NCBI GenBank assembly: GCA_964384095.1 | Contig: CAYLKC010000018.1 | Location: forward strand, 1-29,009 | From: JAITWN01 sp964384095 | Lineage (GTDB): Bacteria > Pseudomonadota > Gammaproteobacteria > SZUA-140 | Reading direction: 5' to 3' | Length of the DNA stretch: 29,009 nt | Shown: piece by piece, positions 22,657 through 29,009 of the stretch | How the letters are laid out: each line of letters starts with the position of its first letter | Numbering within the stretch: the stretch's first letter is position 1 | Translations under genes and position numbers: made by a program | Notes under the pieces: generated by a model | Databases searched by the model: none | What the model was told of the DNA's origin: nothing | The model's input: only the letters and a program-made list of their open reading frames with translations

Positions 22657-25600
22657 TTAGTCGGAGCCGTCCATCTCGCGTTCCAGACGACGCTGGACGT
22701 CACCGGGCGAACCGGTGCGGCGCGCGAGCGCCTGGTAGGCGACCGGCACGACGAACAGCGTGAAGAAGGTCGCCGCGAGCACGCCACAGATGATGACGGT
22801 GCCGACGACCAGGCGGGTCTCGGAACCCGCGCCCGCCGACATGAGCAAGGGTATGGCGCCAACGACGGTCGTCATTCCGGTCATGATGATCGGACGCAGA
22901 CGCGTCTCCGCGGCCTCCATCAGCGCAGCGCCGAATTCCTTGCCGGCGTCACGCAGCTGATTTGCGAATTCGACGATCAGGATGCCGTTCTTCGCAGCGA
23001 GTCCGACCAGCATGATCAGGCCGATCTGGCTGTAGATATTGAGCGTCTGTCCGGTCAGGTAGAGGCCGAGCAGGGCGCCGGCCATCGCCAGGGGCACGGT
23101 CAGGATGATCACAAACGGATGTATCCAGCTCTCGAACAGCGCCGCCAGCACCAGGAACACGACAGCCAGACCGAGGGCGAAGATGAACAGCATCGATTCG
23201 CCACTCAGCTTGAAATCGCGTGACTGGCCCTTGTAGTCGATGATGACATTCTCGGGCAGATGCTCTCTGACCAGGTTCTCGAGGTGGTTCAGCGCGTCGC
23301 CGATCGCGAGACCATCGGCGAGGTTGGCCTCGATGGTGATCGCGCGCACGCGATTGAAGCGGTTCAGCGTCATGGAATCTGCAAATTCCTCGAGCTTGAC
23401 CAGGCTGGCCAGCGGGATCAGTTCACCGCTGCGTTCCGAGCGGACATAGATATTCTCGAGGCTCGTGGGCGTGCGTTGTGCAGAGCGTTCGCCCTGCAGG
23501 ATCACGTCGTATTCTTCGCCGTCATCGATGAAGGTCGTCACCCGTCTCGAGCCGAGCAGGGTCTCGAGGGTGCGCCCGATTGCGCCGACTGTGACGCCGA
23601 GATCGGCAGCACGGTCATAGTCGATTGCGATGCCGATCTGCGGCTTTGTTTCCTTGTAGTCCCAGTCGATCGCGCTCAGCCCCGGGTTGTTCTCGTTGAT
23701 CTTTGCGATCAGGGTGTCGCGCCACTCAGCAAGCTCGTCATAGGTGCCGCCGCCGATCACAAACTGCACCGGCTTGCGCGTGCGCGCGCCGAAGCCCTGG
23801 CGCATCAACGGGAAGGCCTGCACGCCGGTAAGTCCGTCGAGGCGCTGCCGCACGTCTTCCATGATGTTCCAGGCAGAGCGGCGCTGGCCCCAGTCGTTCA
23901 AGACGACGATGGCGATTCCGCGGTTGAAGATCTCGACATTGCCGAAGGCGGTCGGGGCGCGTACCAGCAAGCGGGTGATCTCACCACTCTCGACCAGCGG
24001 CATCAGCCGCGCCTCGACCTCGTCCATGTAGTTGGAGATATAATGATACGAGGCGCCTTCGGGTGCGGTGACCATGACGAAGAAGGCGCCGCGATCCTCG
24101 CGGGGCGTGTATTCTTCTGGGATCTCGCGTGCCATCCACAGCGCGGCGGCGAAGATCGCTATGAAGCCCAGACCGATGACCCAGCTGTGCCTCAGGCAGG
24201 CAAGCAGCGCGACGTGATAGCCGCGACGGACGTAGTTGAATCCCTGATCCATGATGCGCGTCAGTCCCGTGCGTCCGGTGCCGGAAAGCACCTTGGACGC
24301 CAGCATCGATGACAGTGACAGCGCGACAAGGCTTGAAAAGGCGACTGCGGTCGCCATCGTCAGCGCGAATTCGGTGAAGAGTCGGCCCAGATCTCCCTGC
24401 AGGAACGAGATCGGGACAAAAACGGCGACCAGCACGATCGTCGTAGCAATGACCGCGAAGCCTACCTGGCGGGTGCCGCGATAGGCTGCCACCAGCCGGG
24501 TCTCGCCGTACTGCTCCATGCGCCGGTAGATGTTCTCGAGCACGACGATCGCGTCATCGACGACCAGCCCGATCGCCAGCACCAGCGCCAGCAGGGTCAG
24601 GATATTGATCGAGAATCCCAGCATGTACAGCACGGTGAAGGTTGCGATCAGCGAGATCGGGACGGTCACCGCCGGCACTAGCATGGCGCGCGCGCTGCCC
24701 AGAAACAGGTAGATCACACCGATGACCAGCGCAATTGCGATGAACAGGGTTTTGTACACTTCGTTGATTGCGCCCTCGATGAACACCGAGGAATCGAAGC
24801 TGCGGCGGATTTCCATGCCGTCGGGCAGGGTCGCGTTGATGCGTTCGGCCTCGGCGTTGACCAGGCGGGCGACTTCGAGGGTATTCGCGGTTGATTGTTT
24901 GATGATGCCGATGCCGACCATCGGGATGCCGTTGCCACGAAAGAACAGCCGGTCTTCCTCGGTTCCACGCTCGACACGGGCGACATCTCCGAGGCGCACC
25001 AGATAGCCGTCGCTGCCGCGGGCGACGACGAGGCGACCGAATTCGTCGGCGGTAGAGAATGCACGCTGCACCTTCACCGTAAACTGGCGGTTGCCCGAGT
25101 CGAGGCTGCCGGCCGGCAACTCGATGTTTTCCGAGCGCAGAGCCTCCTCGATATCGTTGGCAGTCAGGTTGCGCGCCGCCAGCGCCTGACGATCGAGCCA
25201 GACGCGCATCGCATAGATCTGCTCGCCGCCTATGCGAACGCGGGCAACCCCGCGCTGAACCGAGAAGCGGTCAACGAGGAAACGCCGCGCATAATCGGTC
25301 AGCTCAGGCACGGTCATGTGCTCGCTCTGGAGATTGAGCCACATGATGACGTCCTCGTTGCTGTCCACCTTCTGGATCTCCGGCGGATCGGCTTCATCCG
25401 GAAGGCTGGCGAGGATGGTCGAAACCCGGTCGCGGACGTCATTGGCGGCGCCGTCGATGTCGCGATCGATCTCGAATTCGATATTGATGCGCGAGCGGCC
25501 GTCCTCGCTGCTCGATTCGATGAAACGGATGCCCTCGACGCCGGCGATTCGGTCCTCGATCAGGCGGGTGATCCGCGTCTCAACGACGCTTGCCGATGCG

Positions 25601-25758
25601 CCGCGATAGATGGTGTCGATCGACACCACGGGCGCATCGATATCAGGATATTCGCGCAGCGGCAGCCGTTCATAGGAGACCAGGCCAAAGGCGACAAGGA
25701 TCAGGGAGAGTACGGTCGCGAAGACGGGACGCTTGACCGAGACGTCGGACAGGAGCAT
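22657..25758 (-). CDS. RND (HAE1-type) multidrug efflux permease
   Basis: A 1033-aa inner-membrane pump driven by protons, with the usual 12 transmembrane segments and two large periplasmic loops. The proton-relay residues are Asp401-Asp402 (GLVVDDAIVVLE) and Lys923 (GLAAKNGILIVEFAN). The N-terminus MLLSDVSVKRPVFATVLSLIL and SYERLPLREYPDIDAP are typical. It pairs with the membrane-fusion gene upstream (TGATG, one-base overlap). No outer-membrane channel gene is nearby, so a TolC-type protein must come from elsewhere. The substrate is unknown. Confidence 0.95.
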   Translation of the reverse strand: MLLSDVSVKRPVFATVLSLILVAFGLVSYERLPLREYPDIDAPVVSIDTIYRGASASVVETRITRLIEDRIAGVEGIRFIESSSEDGRSRINIEFEIDRDIDGAANDVRDRVSTILASLPDEADPPEIQKVDSNEDVIMWLNLQSEHMTVPELTDYARRFLVDRFSVQRGVARVRIGGEQIYAMRVWLDRQALAARNLTANDIEEALRSENIELPAGSLDSGNRQFTVKVQRAFSTADEFGRLVVARGSDGYLVRLGDVARVERGTEEDRLFFRGNGIPMVGIGIIKQSTANTLEVARLVNAEAERINATLPDGMEIRRSFDSSVFIEGAINEVYKTLFIAIALVIGVIYLFLGSARAMLVPAVTVPISLIATFTVLYMLGFSINILTLLALVLAIGLVVDDAIVVLENIYRRMEQYGETRLVAAYRGTRQVGFAVIATTIVLVAVFVPISFLQGDLGRLFTEFALTMATAVAFSSLVALSLSSMLASKVLSGTGRTGLTRIMDQGFNYVRRGYHVALLACLRHSWVIGLGFIAIFAAALWMAREIPEEYTPREDRGAFFVMVTAPEGASYHYISNYMDEVEARLMPLVESGEITRLLVRAPTAFGNVEIFNRGIAIVVLNDWGQRRSAWNIMEDVRQRLDGLTGVQAFPLMRQGFGARTRKPVQFVIGGGTYDELAEWRDTLIAKINENNPGLSAIDWDYKETKPQIGIAIDYDRAADLGVTVGAIGRTLETLLGSRRVTTFIDDGEEYDVILQGERSAQRTPTSLENIYVRSERSGELIPLASLVKLEEFADSMTLNRFNRVRAITIEANLADGLAIGDALNHLENLVREHLPENVIIDYKGQSRDFKLSGESMLFIFALGLAVVFLVLAALFESWIHPFVIILTVPLAMAGALLGLYLTGQTLNIYSQIGLIMLVGLAAKNGILIVEFANQLRDAGKEFGAALMEAAETRLRPIIMTGMTTVVGAIPLLMSAGAGSETRLVVGTVIICGVLAATFFTLFVVPVAYQALARRTGSPGDVQRRLEREMDGSD

Positions 25759-26849
25759 CAGGGCATGCGCTCCAGCAACTCGCGCAGCGGGACAGTACCG
25801 TCATCGATGGCGCTGATTTCGACCCGGTCGCCGGCGCGCACCCGGATCGCGCCATGACTGATGACCTTTTCGCCCGGGGACAGGCCTTCCAGGATCTCGA
25901 CCTGGCCGGCGCGTCGCGCGCCGATGCGGACCTCACGGCGCAGGACAGTATTGTTGTCGGCCTCATCGACGACCAGCACGAAGTTGCTGTCGCCGAGCGG
26001 GATCAGCACCTCTTCGGGCATGACGATATTGTCGCGAATATCCCGCGACAGCTCGATGTTCATCAGCAACCCGGGGCGCAAGCGTCCGTCCGGGTTGGGC
26101 AGTTGCGCGCGCACCATCACCGAGCGCGTGACCGGATCGATGCGGGTATCAATCGCGGTGACCATGCCGCTGAAGGCGTCGCCGGGGAAGGCCTCCGTGC
26201 GCGCGACCACCGGCAAGCCGGTGCGCAGCGCGGAGATGAAGCGACTCGGCACCGGCAGCTCGAGCTTCATCGAGCTGATGTCGTCGAGTGTCGTGATGAT
26301 GTCATTCGGCTCGACCAGCGCGCCGAGACTGACGTTGCGCAGGCCGAGCATGCCATCGAAGGGGGCGCGGATCATGCGATCGGCCAGACGGGCCTCGATC
26401 GCCTTGACCCGCGCCTGCGCCGCCTCCCATTCCCGCTGACGCTCGTCAAGCAACGACAAGGGCGCCTGCCGTTGCGCATGCAGTGACTTCACGCGCTCGA
26501 ACTGGCGTTCCGCTTCCGCGACCGTCACTTTTGCCTCTTCGAGCAGCGCGCGCTCCTCTGTGCTGGTCAGCTCGACCAGTAGCTGACCGGCCTCGACCCG
26601 GGCGCCATCATCGAAATGGATCGCACCGATGGTCTCGGTGATCGTCGTCGAGATGATGATCGATTCGTTGGCGCGCAGCGTGCCGAGGGCCTCGATGCGG
26701 TCTTCGAAGCGGTCGATACGTGCCTCGGTGACGATGACCGGGCTGGCGGCGTACGCGCCCTGCAACAGTAGGGGCAGCATCACCAGCAATAGTGGGATCC
26801 AGCGGGACAGGGGGGGCGTCGCGGGCGTTCTGCGTATCCCATCGGGCAC
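25758..26849 (-). CDS. RND membrane-fusion (periplasmic adaptor) protein
   Basis: It links the RND pump to the outer-membrane channel. After a signal peptide (WIPLLLVMLPLLLQGAYA) come a lipoyl half-motif (IGAIHFDDGARVEAGQLL), a helical hairpin (EERALLEEAKVTVAEAERQFERVK), the second lipoyl half (RMIRAPFDGMLGLRNVSLG), a beta-barrel and a membrane-proximal domain (VEILEGLSPGEKVI). I chose GTG 26849 (363 aa), because AGGAG lies 6 bp upstream. An in-frame ATG at 26912 would add 21 residues before the signal peptide. It is cotranscribed with the permease. Confidence 0.92.
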   Translation of the reverse strand: MPDGIRRTPATPPLSRWIPLLLVMLPLLLQGAYAASPVIVTEARIDRFEDRIEALGTLRANESIIISTTITETIGAIHFDDGARVEAGQLLVELTSTEERALLEEAKVTVAEAERQFERVKSLHAQRQAPLSLLDERQREWEAAQARVKAIEARLADRMIRAPFDGMLGLRNVSLGALVEPNDIITTLDDISSMKLELPVPSRFISALRTGLPVVARTEAFPGDAFSGMVTAIDTRIDPVTRSVMVRAQLPNPDGRLRPGLLMNIELSRDIRDNIVMPEEVLIPLGDSNFVLVVDEADNNTVLRREVRIGARRAGQVEILEGLSPGEKVISHGAIRVRAGDRVEISAIDDGTVPLRELLERMP

Positions 26850-26855
26850 GTTATT

Positions 26856-26860
26856 CTCCT
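26856..26860 (-). promoter_or_regulatory. Ribosome-binding site deciding the GTG start of the adaptor gene
   Basis: AGGAG on the minus strand, 6 bp from GTG 26849. It supports that start over the upstream ATG at 26912, which has no comparable site. Confidence 0.7.
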
Positions 26861-26983
26861 GGAATGTTCGGCTTGCGCCGGCGCTGACGTCGTCCGGGCG
26901 GTTATCGGCCATTATCGGTATTTTTCGAGCAGGACGATATTACGGGACATCATCGTAACAGACAGCGCGGGCGGGGAGAGGTT

Positions 26984-27048
26984 CACCCCGGGAGGGGTGG
27001 CCGGCGCATCCCTGCGCCGGCCATGACTGACGCGGGCATCAGCCCGCG
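26984..27048. repeat. Three consecutive hairpins between the His-rich gene and the efflux operon
   Basis: CACCCC-GGGA-GGGGTG (26984-26999), GGCCGGCGCA-TCCC-TGCGCCGGCC (26999-27022) and CGCGGGC-ATCA-GCCCGCG (27031-27048) are perfect hairpins of 6, 10 and 7 bp. CATGACT follows each of the last two. There is no T run, so termination is possible but not typical. The rest of the 205-bp gap (26850-27054) shows no gene. Confidence 0.7.
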
Positions 27049-27054
27049 CATGAC

Positions 27055-27315
27055 TCAGTGATCGTGATTATGCGGCTCCTGCTCATGCCCCGGATGCGAG
27101 TGCTCATGCGCGCCGAGATCCTTGTCCGCGTGCTTGTGATCATGGCCGGCGTCGCCGCTGTGATCGTGTGAATGCGTGTGTTCATGCGCGTGGCCGTGCG
27201 CGTGCTCGTGCGTATGCGGATGGGCATGCGCGGTGCCGTCCTTGTGCGTGTGCTGATGCTCGTGGTCGTGGGTATGCTTGTGCTCGTGCTCGTGTTTGTG
27301 GGAATGGTCGCCCAT
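27055..27315 (-). CDS. Histidine-rich metal-binding-type protein
   Basis: An 86-residue protein with 33 histidines, mostly alternating as xH pairs (HEHEHKHTHDHEHQHTH, then AHAHPHTHEHAHGHAHEH), with Asp, Glu and Lys between them and no cysteine. Such composition binds nickel, zinc or copper and is seen in storage proteins such as Hpn and in His-rich ends of metallochaperones. The specific metal is unknown. It has no signal peptide, so it is probably cytoplasmic. GAGGAGA lies 5 bp before ATG 27315. It is 41 bp downstream of the small gene 27357-27554 and probably in the same operon. The hydrophobic plus-strand reading of this stretch is a shadow. Confidence 0.85.
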   Translation of the reverse strand: MGDHSHKHEHEHKHTHDHEHQHTHKDGTAHAHPHTHEHAHGHAHEHTHSHDHSGDAGHDHKHADKDLGAHEHSHPGHEQEPHNHDH

Positions 27316-27356
27316 GTCGTTCTCCTCGAGGTTGCCCGGAGCGTGCCCGGTTGGGT

Positions 27357-27554
27357 TCAGTGCTGTCTCAGAAACTTCGCTTTGCGCAGCGGGATCACGC
27401 GGCCGTCGCAGGATAACAGGAACGGCCCCTGGCCGCGCGGTGTCCTGAACTGATGATGCGAGCCGTCATCTCCCGATCGAGGCTTGTCGTGATGGCCGCG
27501 CAGCGGCTTGCCAGCCTTGCGCTGCGTGAAAAATCGGCTTAGGAATCGTTTCAT
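27357..27554 (-). CDS. Small basic protein of unknown function, 65 aa
   Basis: I do not recognise it. The sequence is very basic (MKRFLSRFFTQRKAGKPLRG) and contains HHDKPRSGDDGSHHQF, one cysteine (LLSCDGRVIPL) and a basic end KAKFLRQH. It is cytoplasmic by appearance. ATG 27554 is preceded by GGGAGG about nine bases upstream, which favours it over the longer frame to 27692. That frame would run through the yccA terminator. It precedes the His-rich gene and may share its promoter, in the AT-rich stretch 27590-27635. Confidence 0.6.
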   Translation of the reverse strand: MKRFLSRFFTQRKAGKPLRGHHDKPRSGDDGSHHQFRTPRGQGPFLLSCDGRVIPLRKAKFLRQH

Positions 27555-27650
27555 CTGCGGGGCCCTCCCTGGATAGGCACACCGGAAGAATATCTCATAA
27601 ATATGATAAAAACAAGAAATGATCACAATATTCGGGCGGCGCCGGAGGCG

Positions 27651-27674
27651 AAAAAAAGGGCCCGCAGGGGCCCT
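27651..27674 (-). terminator. Intrinsic terminator of the yccA-like gene
   Basis: On the minus strand AGGGCCC (27674-27668), loop CTGC, GGGCCCT (27663-27657), then a T run to 27651. It stands 28 bp after the yccA stop. Confidence 0.9.
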
Positions 27675-27701
27675 TGTGCAGCTGTGTGACACAGGCCTCT
27701 C

Positions 27702-28373
27702 TCAGTCGTCGCTGTTGAAGGCGCCGAGGATGTGCAGCAGGCTCGTGAACAGATTGTAGATGCTCACGTACAACGTGATCGTCGCAAGGATGTAGTTGTC
27801 CTCGCCGCCATGGACGATCTGGCTGGTCTGGTACAGGATCAGGCCGGACATCAACAGGATGAACATCGCCGACATCGCGAGGCTGACGACCGGCAGCGTG
27901 AACAGCACCGCCGCGATCGCGCCGACGAAGGCGACGAGGATGCCGACCGCGAGGAAGCCGCCAAGGAAGCTGAAATCCTTGCGCGTCGTCAGCGCGTAGG
28001 CCGACAGGCCGAGGAAGATCGCCGCAGTGCCGCCAAAGGCGGTCATGACGACCTGGTCTCCGCCCGACACGGACAGATAGTGGCCGAGGATCGGCCCGAG
28101 TGTCAGGCCCATGAAGCCGGTCAGCGCGAACACCGACAACAGACCCCAGGCGCTGTTGCGCAGCCGGTAGGTCAGGAACAGCAGCCCGAAATAGCCGACC
28201 AGCGTCAGCAGCAGACCCGGATGGGGCAGGTTCAGGCTCAGCGATAGTCCGGCCATCGCGGCGCTGAACAGCAGCGTCATCGACAGCAGGCCATAGGTGT
28301 TGCGGATCAGCCTGTTGCTCGCCAGTATCGAGGCGGCCGGCGCACGGGTATAGGTGTTCTGTACGGAATTCAT
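27702..28373 (-). CDS. yccA: Bax inhibitor-1/YccA family membrane protein
   Basis: A 223-aa protein with seven transmembrane segments. The NTYGLLSMTLLFSA start, GPILGHYLS, the FGGTAAIFLGLSAYALTTRKDFSFLGG run and NLFTSLLHILGAFNSDD end are typical of the YccA branch. E. coli YccA is a substrate and modulator of the FtsH protease. BI-1 proteins can act as pH-sensitive calcium leak channels. ATG 28373 follows AGGAGGT (about 12 bp away). The neighbouring tRNA-Ser(UGA) gene is also next to yccA in E. coli (serT), which supports the assignment. Confidence 0.92.
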   Translation of the reverse strand: MNSVQNTYTRAPAASILASNRLIRNTYGLLSMTLLFSAAMAGLSLSLNLPHPGLLLTLVGYFGLLFLTYRLRNSAWGLLSVFALTGFMGLTLGPILGHYLSVSGGDQVVMTAFGGTAAIFLGLSAYALTTRKDFSFLGGFLAVGILVAFVGAIAAVLFTLPVVSLAMSAMFILLMSGLILYQTSQIVHGGEDNYILATITLYVSIYNLFTSLLHILGAFNSDD

Positions 28374-28492
28374 TGACTTGTCCAAACCTCCTGGAGAACC
28401 ATCCTGAGCGAAATATAGTATCACAACCGCCTCGGGACAAGCCCGAAGGCGGCGGGGCGACATTTGATATAGTATGAGCGCTATCCGCGACG

Positions 28493-28580
28493 GGAGAGGT
28501 GGCTGAGCGGTCGAAAGCGGCGGTCTTGAAAACCGTTGACCCGCAAGGGTCCGGGGGTTCGAATCCCTCCCTCTCCGCCA
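28493..28580 (+). tRNA. serT: tRNA-Ser (anticodon UGA)
   Basis: The 88-nt gene has acceptor arms GGAGAGG (28493-28499) and CCTCTCC (28570-28576), discriminator G and an encoded CCA (28578-28580). The anticodon loop CTTGAAA has TGA at 28527-28529. A long variable arm (TTGACCCGCAAGGGTCC) marks a serine tRNA. The T arm has GGGGG-TTCGAAT-CCCTC. Positions 36-38 are A-A-A, the recognition set for MiaA. A TATAGT hexamer at 28468-28473 may be the -10 element. Confidence 0.97.
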
Positions 28581-28594
28581 TTCCCGATACCCAG

Positions 28595-29009
28595 ATGATT
28601 ACCGCGACCGTCCAGTCCGACCGTCCCGCCGTCCTCGCGCTGATCGGTCCGACCGCGACCGGCAAGACCGATGCCGCCGTCGAACTGGTCCGCCGCTTTC
28701 CGCTCGATATCATCAGTGTCGATTCCGCGATGGTCTATCGCGGTATGGATATCGGTACCGCGAAGCCGGGGCCGGAGATCCTCGCGCGCGCCCCGCACCG
28801 GCTGATCGACCTGCATGATCCTGCGGAACCGTACTCTGCAGCGATGTTCCGCCGTGATGCGCTGCAGGAAATCGAGGCGACGCTGGCCGCCGGCCGGGTG
28901 CCGCTGCTGGTCGGCGGGACGATGCTGTATTTCCGTGCCCTGGAACAGGGGCTCTCGGGGCTGCCCTCCGCCGATCCCGGGACCCGCCGCCGGCTCGAGG
29001 AGGAGGGCC
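28595..29009 (+). CDS. miaA: tRNA dimethylallyltransferase MiaA, N-terminal part
   Basis: MiaA adds a dimethylallyl group to N6 of A37 in tRNAs that read codons starting with U. About the first 138 residues are present. The P-loop is GPTATGKT, followed by DSAMVYRGMDIGTAKP (active-site and substrate loop), PHRLIDLHDPAEPYSAAMFR and VGGTMLYFRAL. The ATG is 14 bp after the CCA of tRNA-Ser(UGA), with no visible Shine-Dalgarno, so it is probably cotranscribed with the tRNA or read from its own leader. The gene runs off the right edge. Confidence 0.95.
   Translation, partial: MITATVQSDRPAVLALIGPTATGKTDAAVELVRRFPLDIISVDSAMVYRGMDIGTAKPGPEILARAPHRLIDLHDPAEPYSAAMFRRDALQEIEATLAAGRVPLLVGGTMLYFRALEQGLSGLPSADPGTRRRLEEEG

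Noticed and set aside
26910..26965. Promoter and operator for the efflux operon (TAATAT with ACGAT/ATCGT)
   Set aside because: The -35 match is poor and the dyad is only 5 bp; too weak to annotate.
27172..27453. Plus-strand hydrophobic, Val/Met-rich frame
   Set aside because: Antisense of the His-rich gene: repeated His codons read as Val or Met on the other strand.
28481..28816. Minus-strand frame containing a GGIRTPGPLRVNGF-type sequence
   Set aside because: This is the antisense of tRNA-Ser, a well-known false protein. The frame at 27595-28713 includes the same artefact.

Overview
The window is GC-rich DNA from a gammaproteobacterium. The evidence is a set of conserved housekeeping genes in an order I recall from Pseudomonas-like genomes: icd, mnmA-hflD-purB, serS, cysG, and a yccA-type gene beside tRNA-Ser(UGA). 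The genus cannot be named from the sequence. A 100-N run (2116-2215) shows that this is a scaffold from a draft assembly. The same 55 bp stand on both sides of the run, so the gap is artificial and hflD is really intact.

Layout. (1) 1-7203 is a conserved block: icd (partial, minus), then plus-strand mnmA-hflD-purB, serS and cysG. They serve the TCA cycle, tRNA thiolation, purine synthesis, tRNA-Ser charging and siroheme synthesis. (2) 7168-18935 is an accessory stretch: a spermidine-synthase-like protein, a lipoprotein, an Mla/MCE-type lipid ABC transporter operon, a REP-associated tyrosine transposase (RAYT), an SLT-like lipoprotein, a CPBP protease with a membrane protein, a membrane-anchored thioredoxin, a DUF3108 protein, and FetAB. 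(3) 18959-26849 holds an amylosucrase-type GH13 enzyme with a SulP transporter, facing an RND efflux pump and its fusion protein. (4) 27055-29009 holds a histidine-rich metal-binding-type protein with a 65-residue partner, YccA/BI-1, tRNA-Ser(UGA) and the start of miaA.

The most notable feature is a family of dispersed repeats confined to the accessory stretch. Twelve copies of a 14-bp core (GGGTCGGACCACGG or close variants) form five elements with inverted ends and two solo halves. One 925-bp element carries the RAYT gene. Four elements of 211-253 bp have no gene and look like non-autonomous relatives. Each half-unit has a second conserved box (CCTCCCGGG...) about 65 bp inside the core, so a full element is a long head-to-head inverted repeat. 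These elements fill nearly every transcription-unit boundary from cysG to the amylosucrase gene. They lie so close to the genes that they encode C-terminal tails (GSDHGN in CysG and in the DUF3108 protein, VGPR in two others) and supply start codons or leader sequence to neighbours.

Other points of interest are mirrored extended -10 motifs between icd and mnmA, a perfect AT-only palindrome over the purB stop, a 25-bp perfect inverted repeat after serS, and a tRNA-Ser(UGA) gene 14 nt from the gene of MiaA, an enzyme predicted to modify it.
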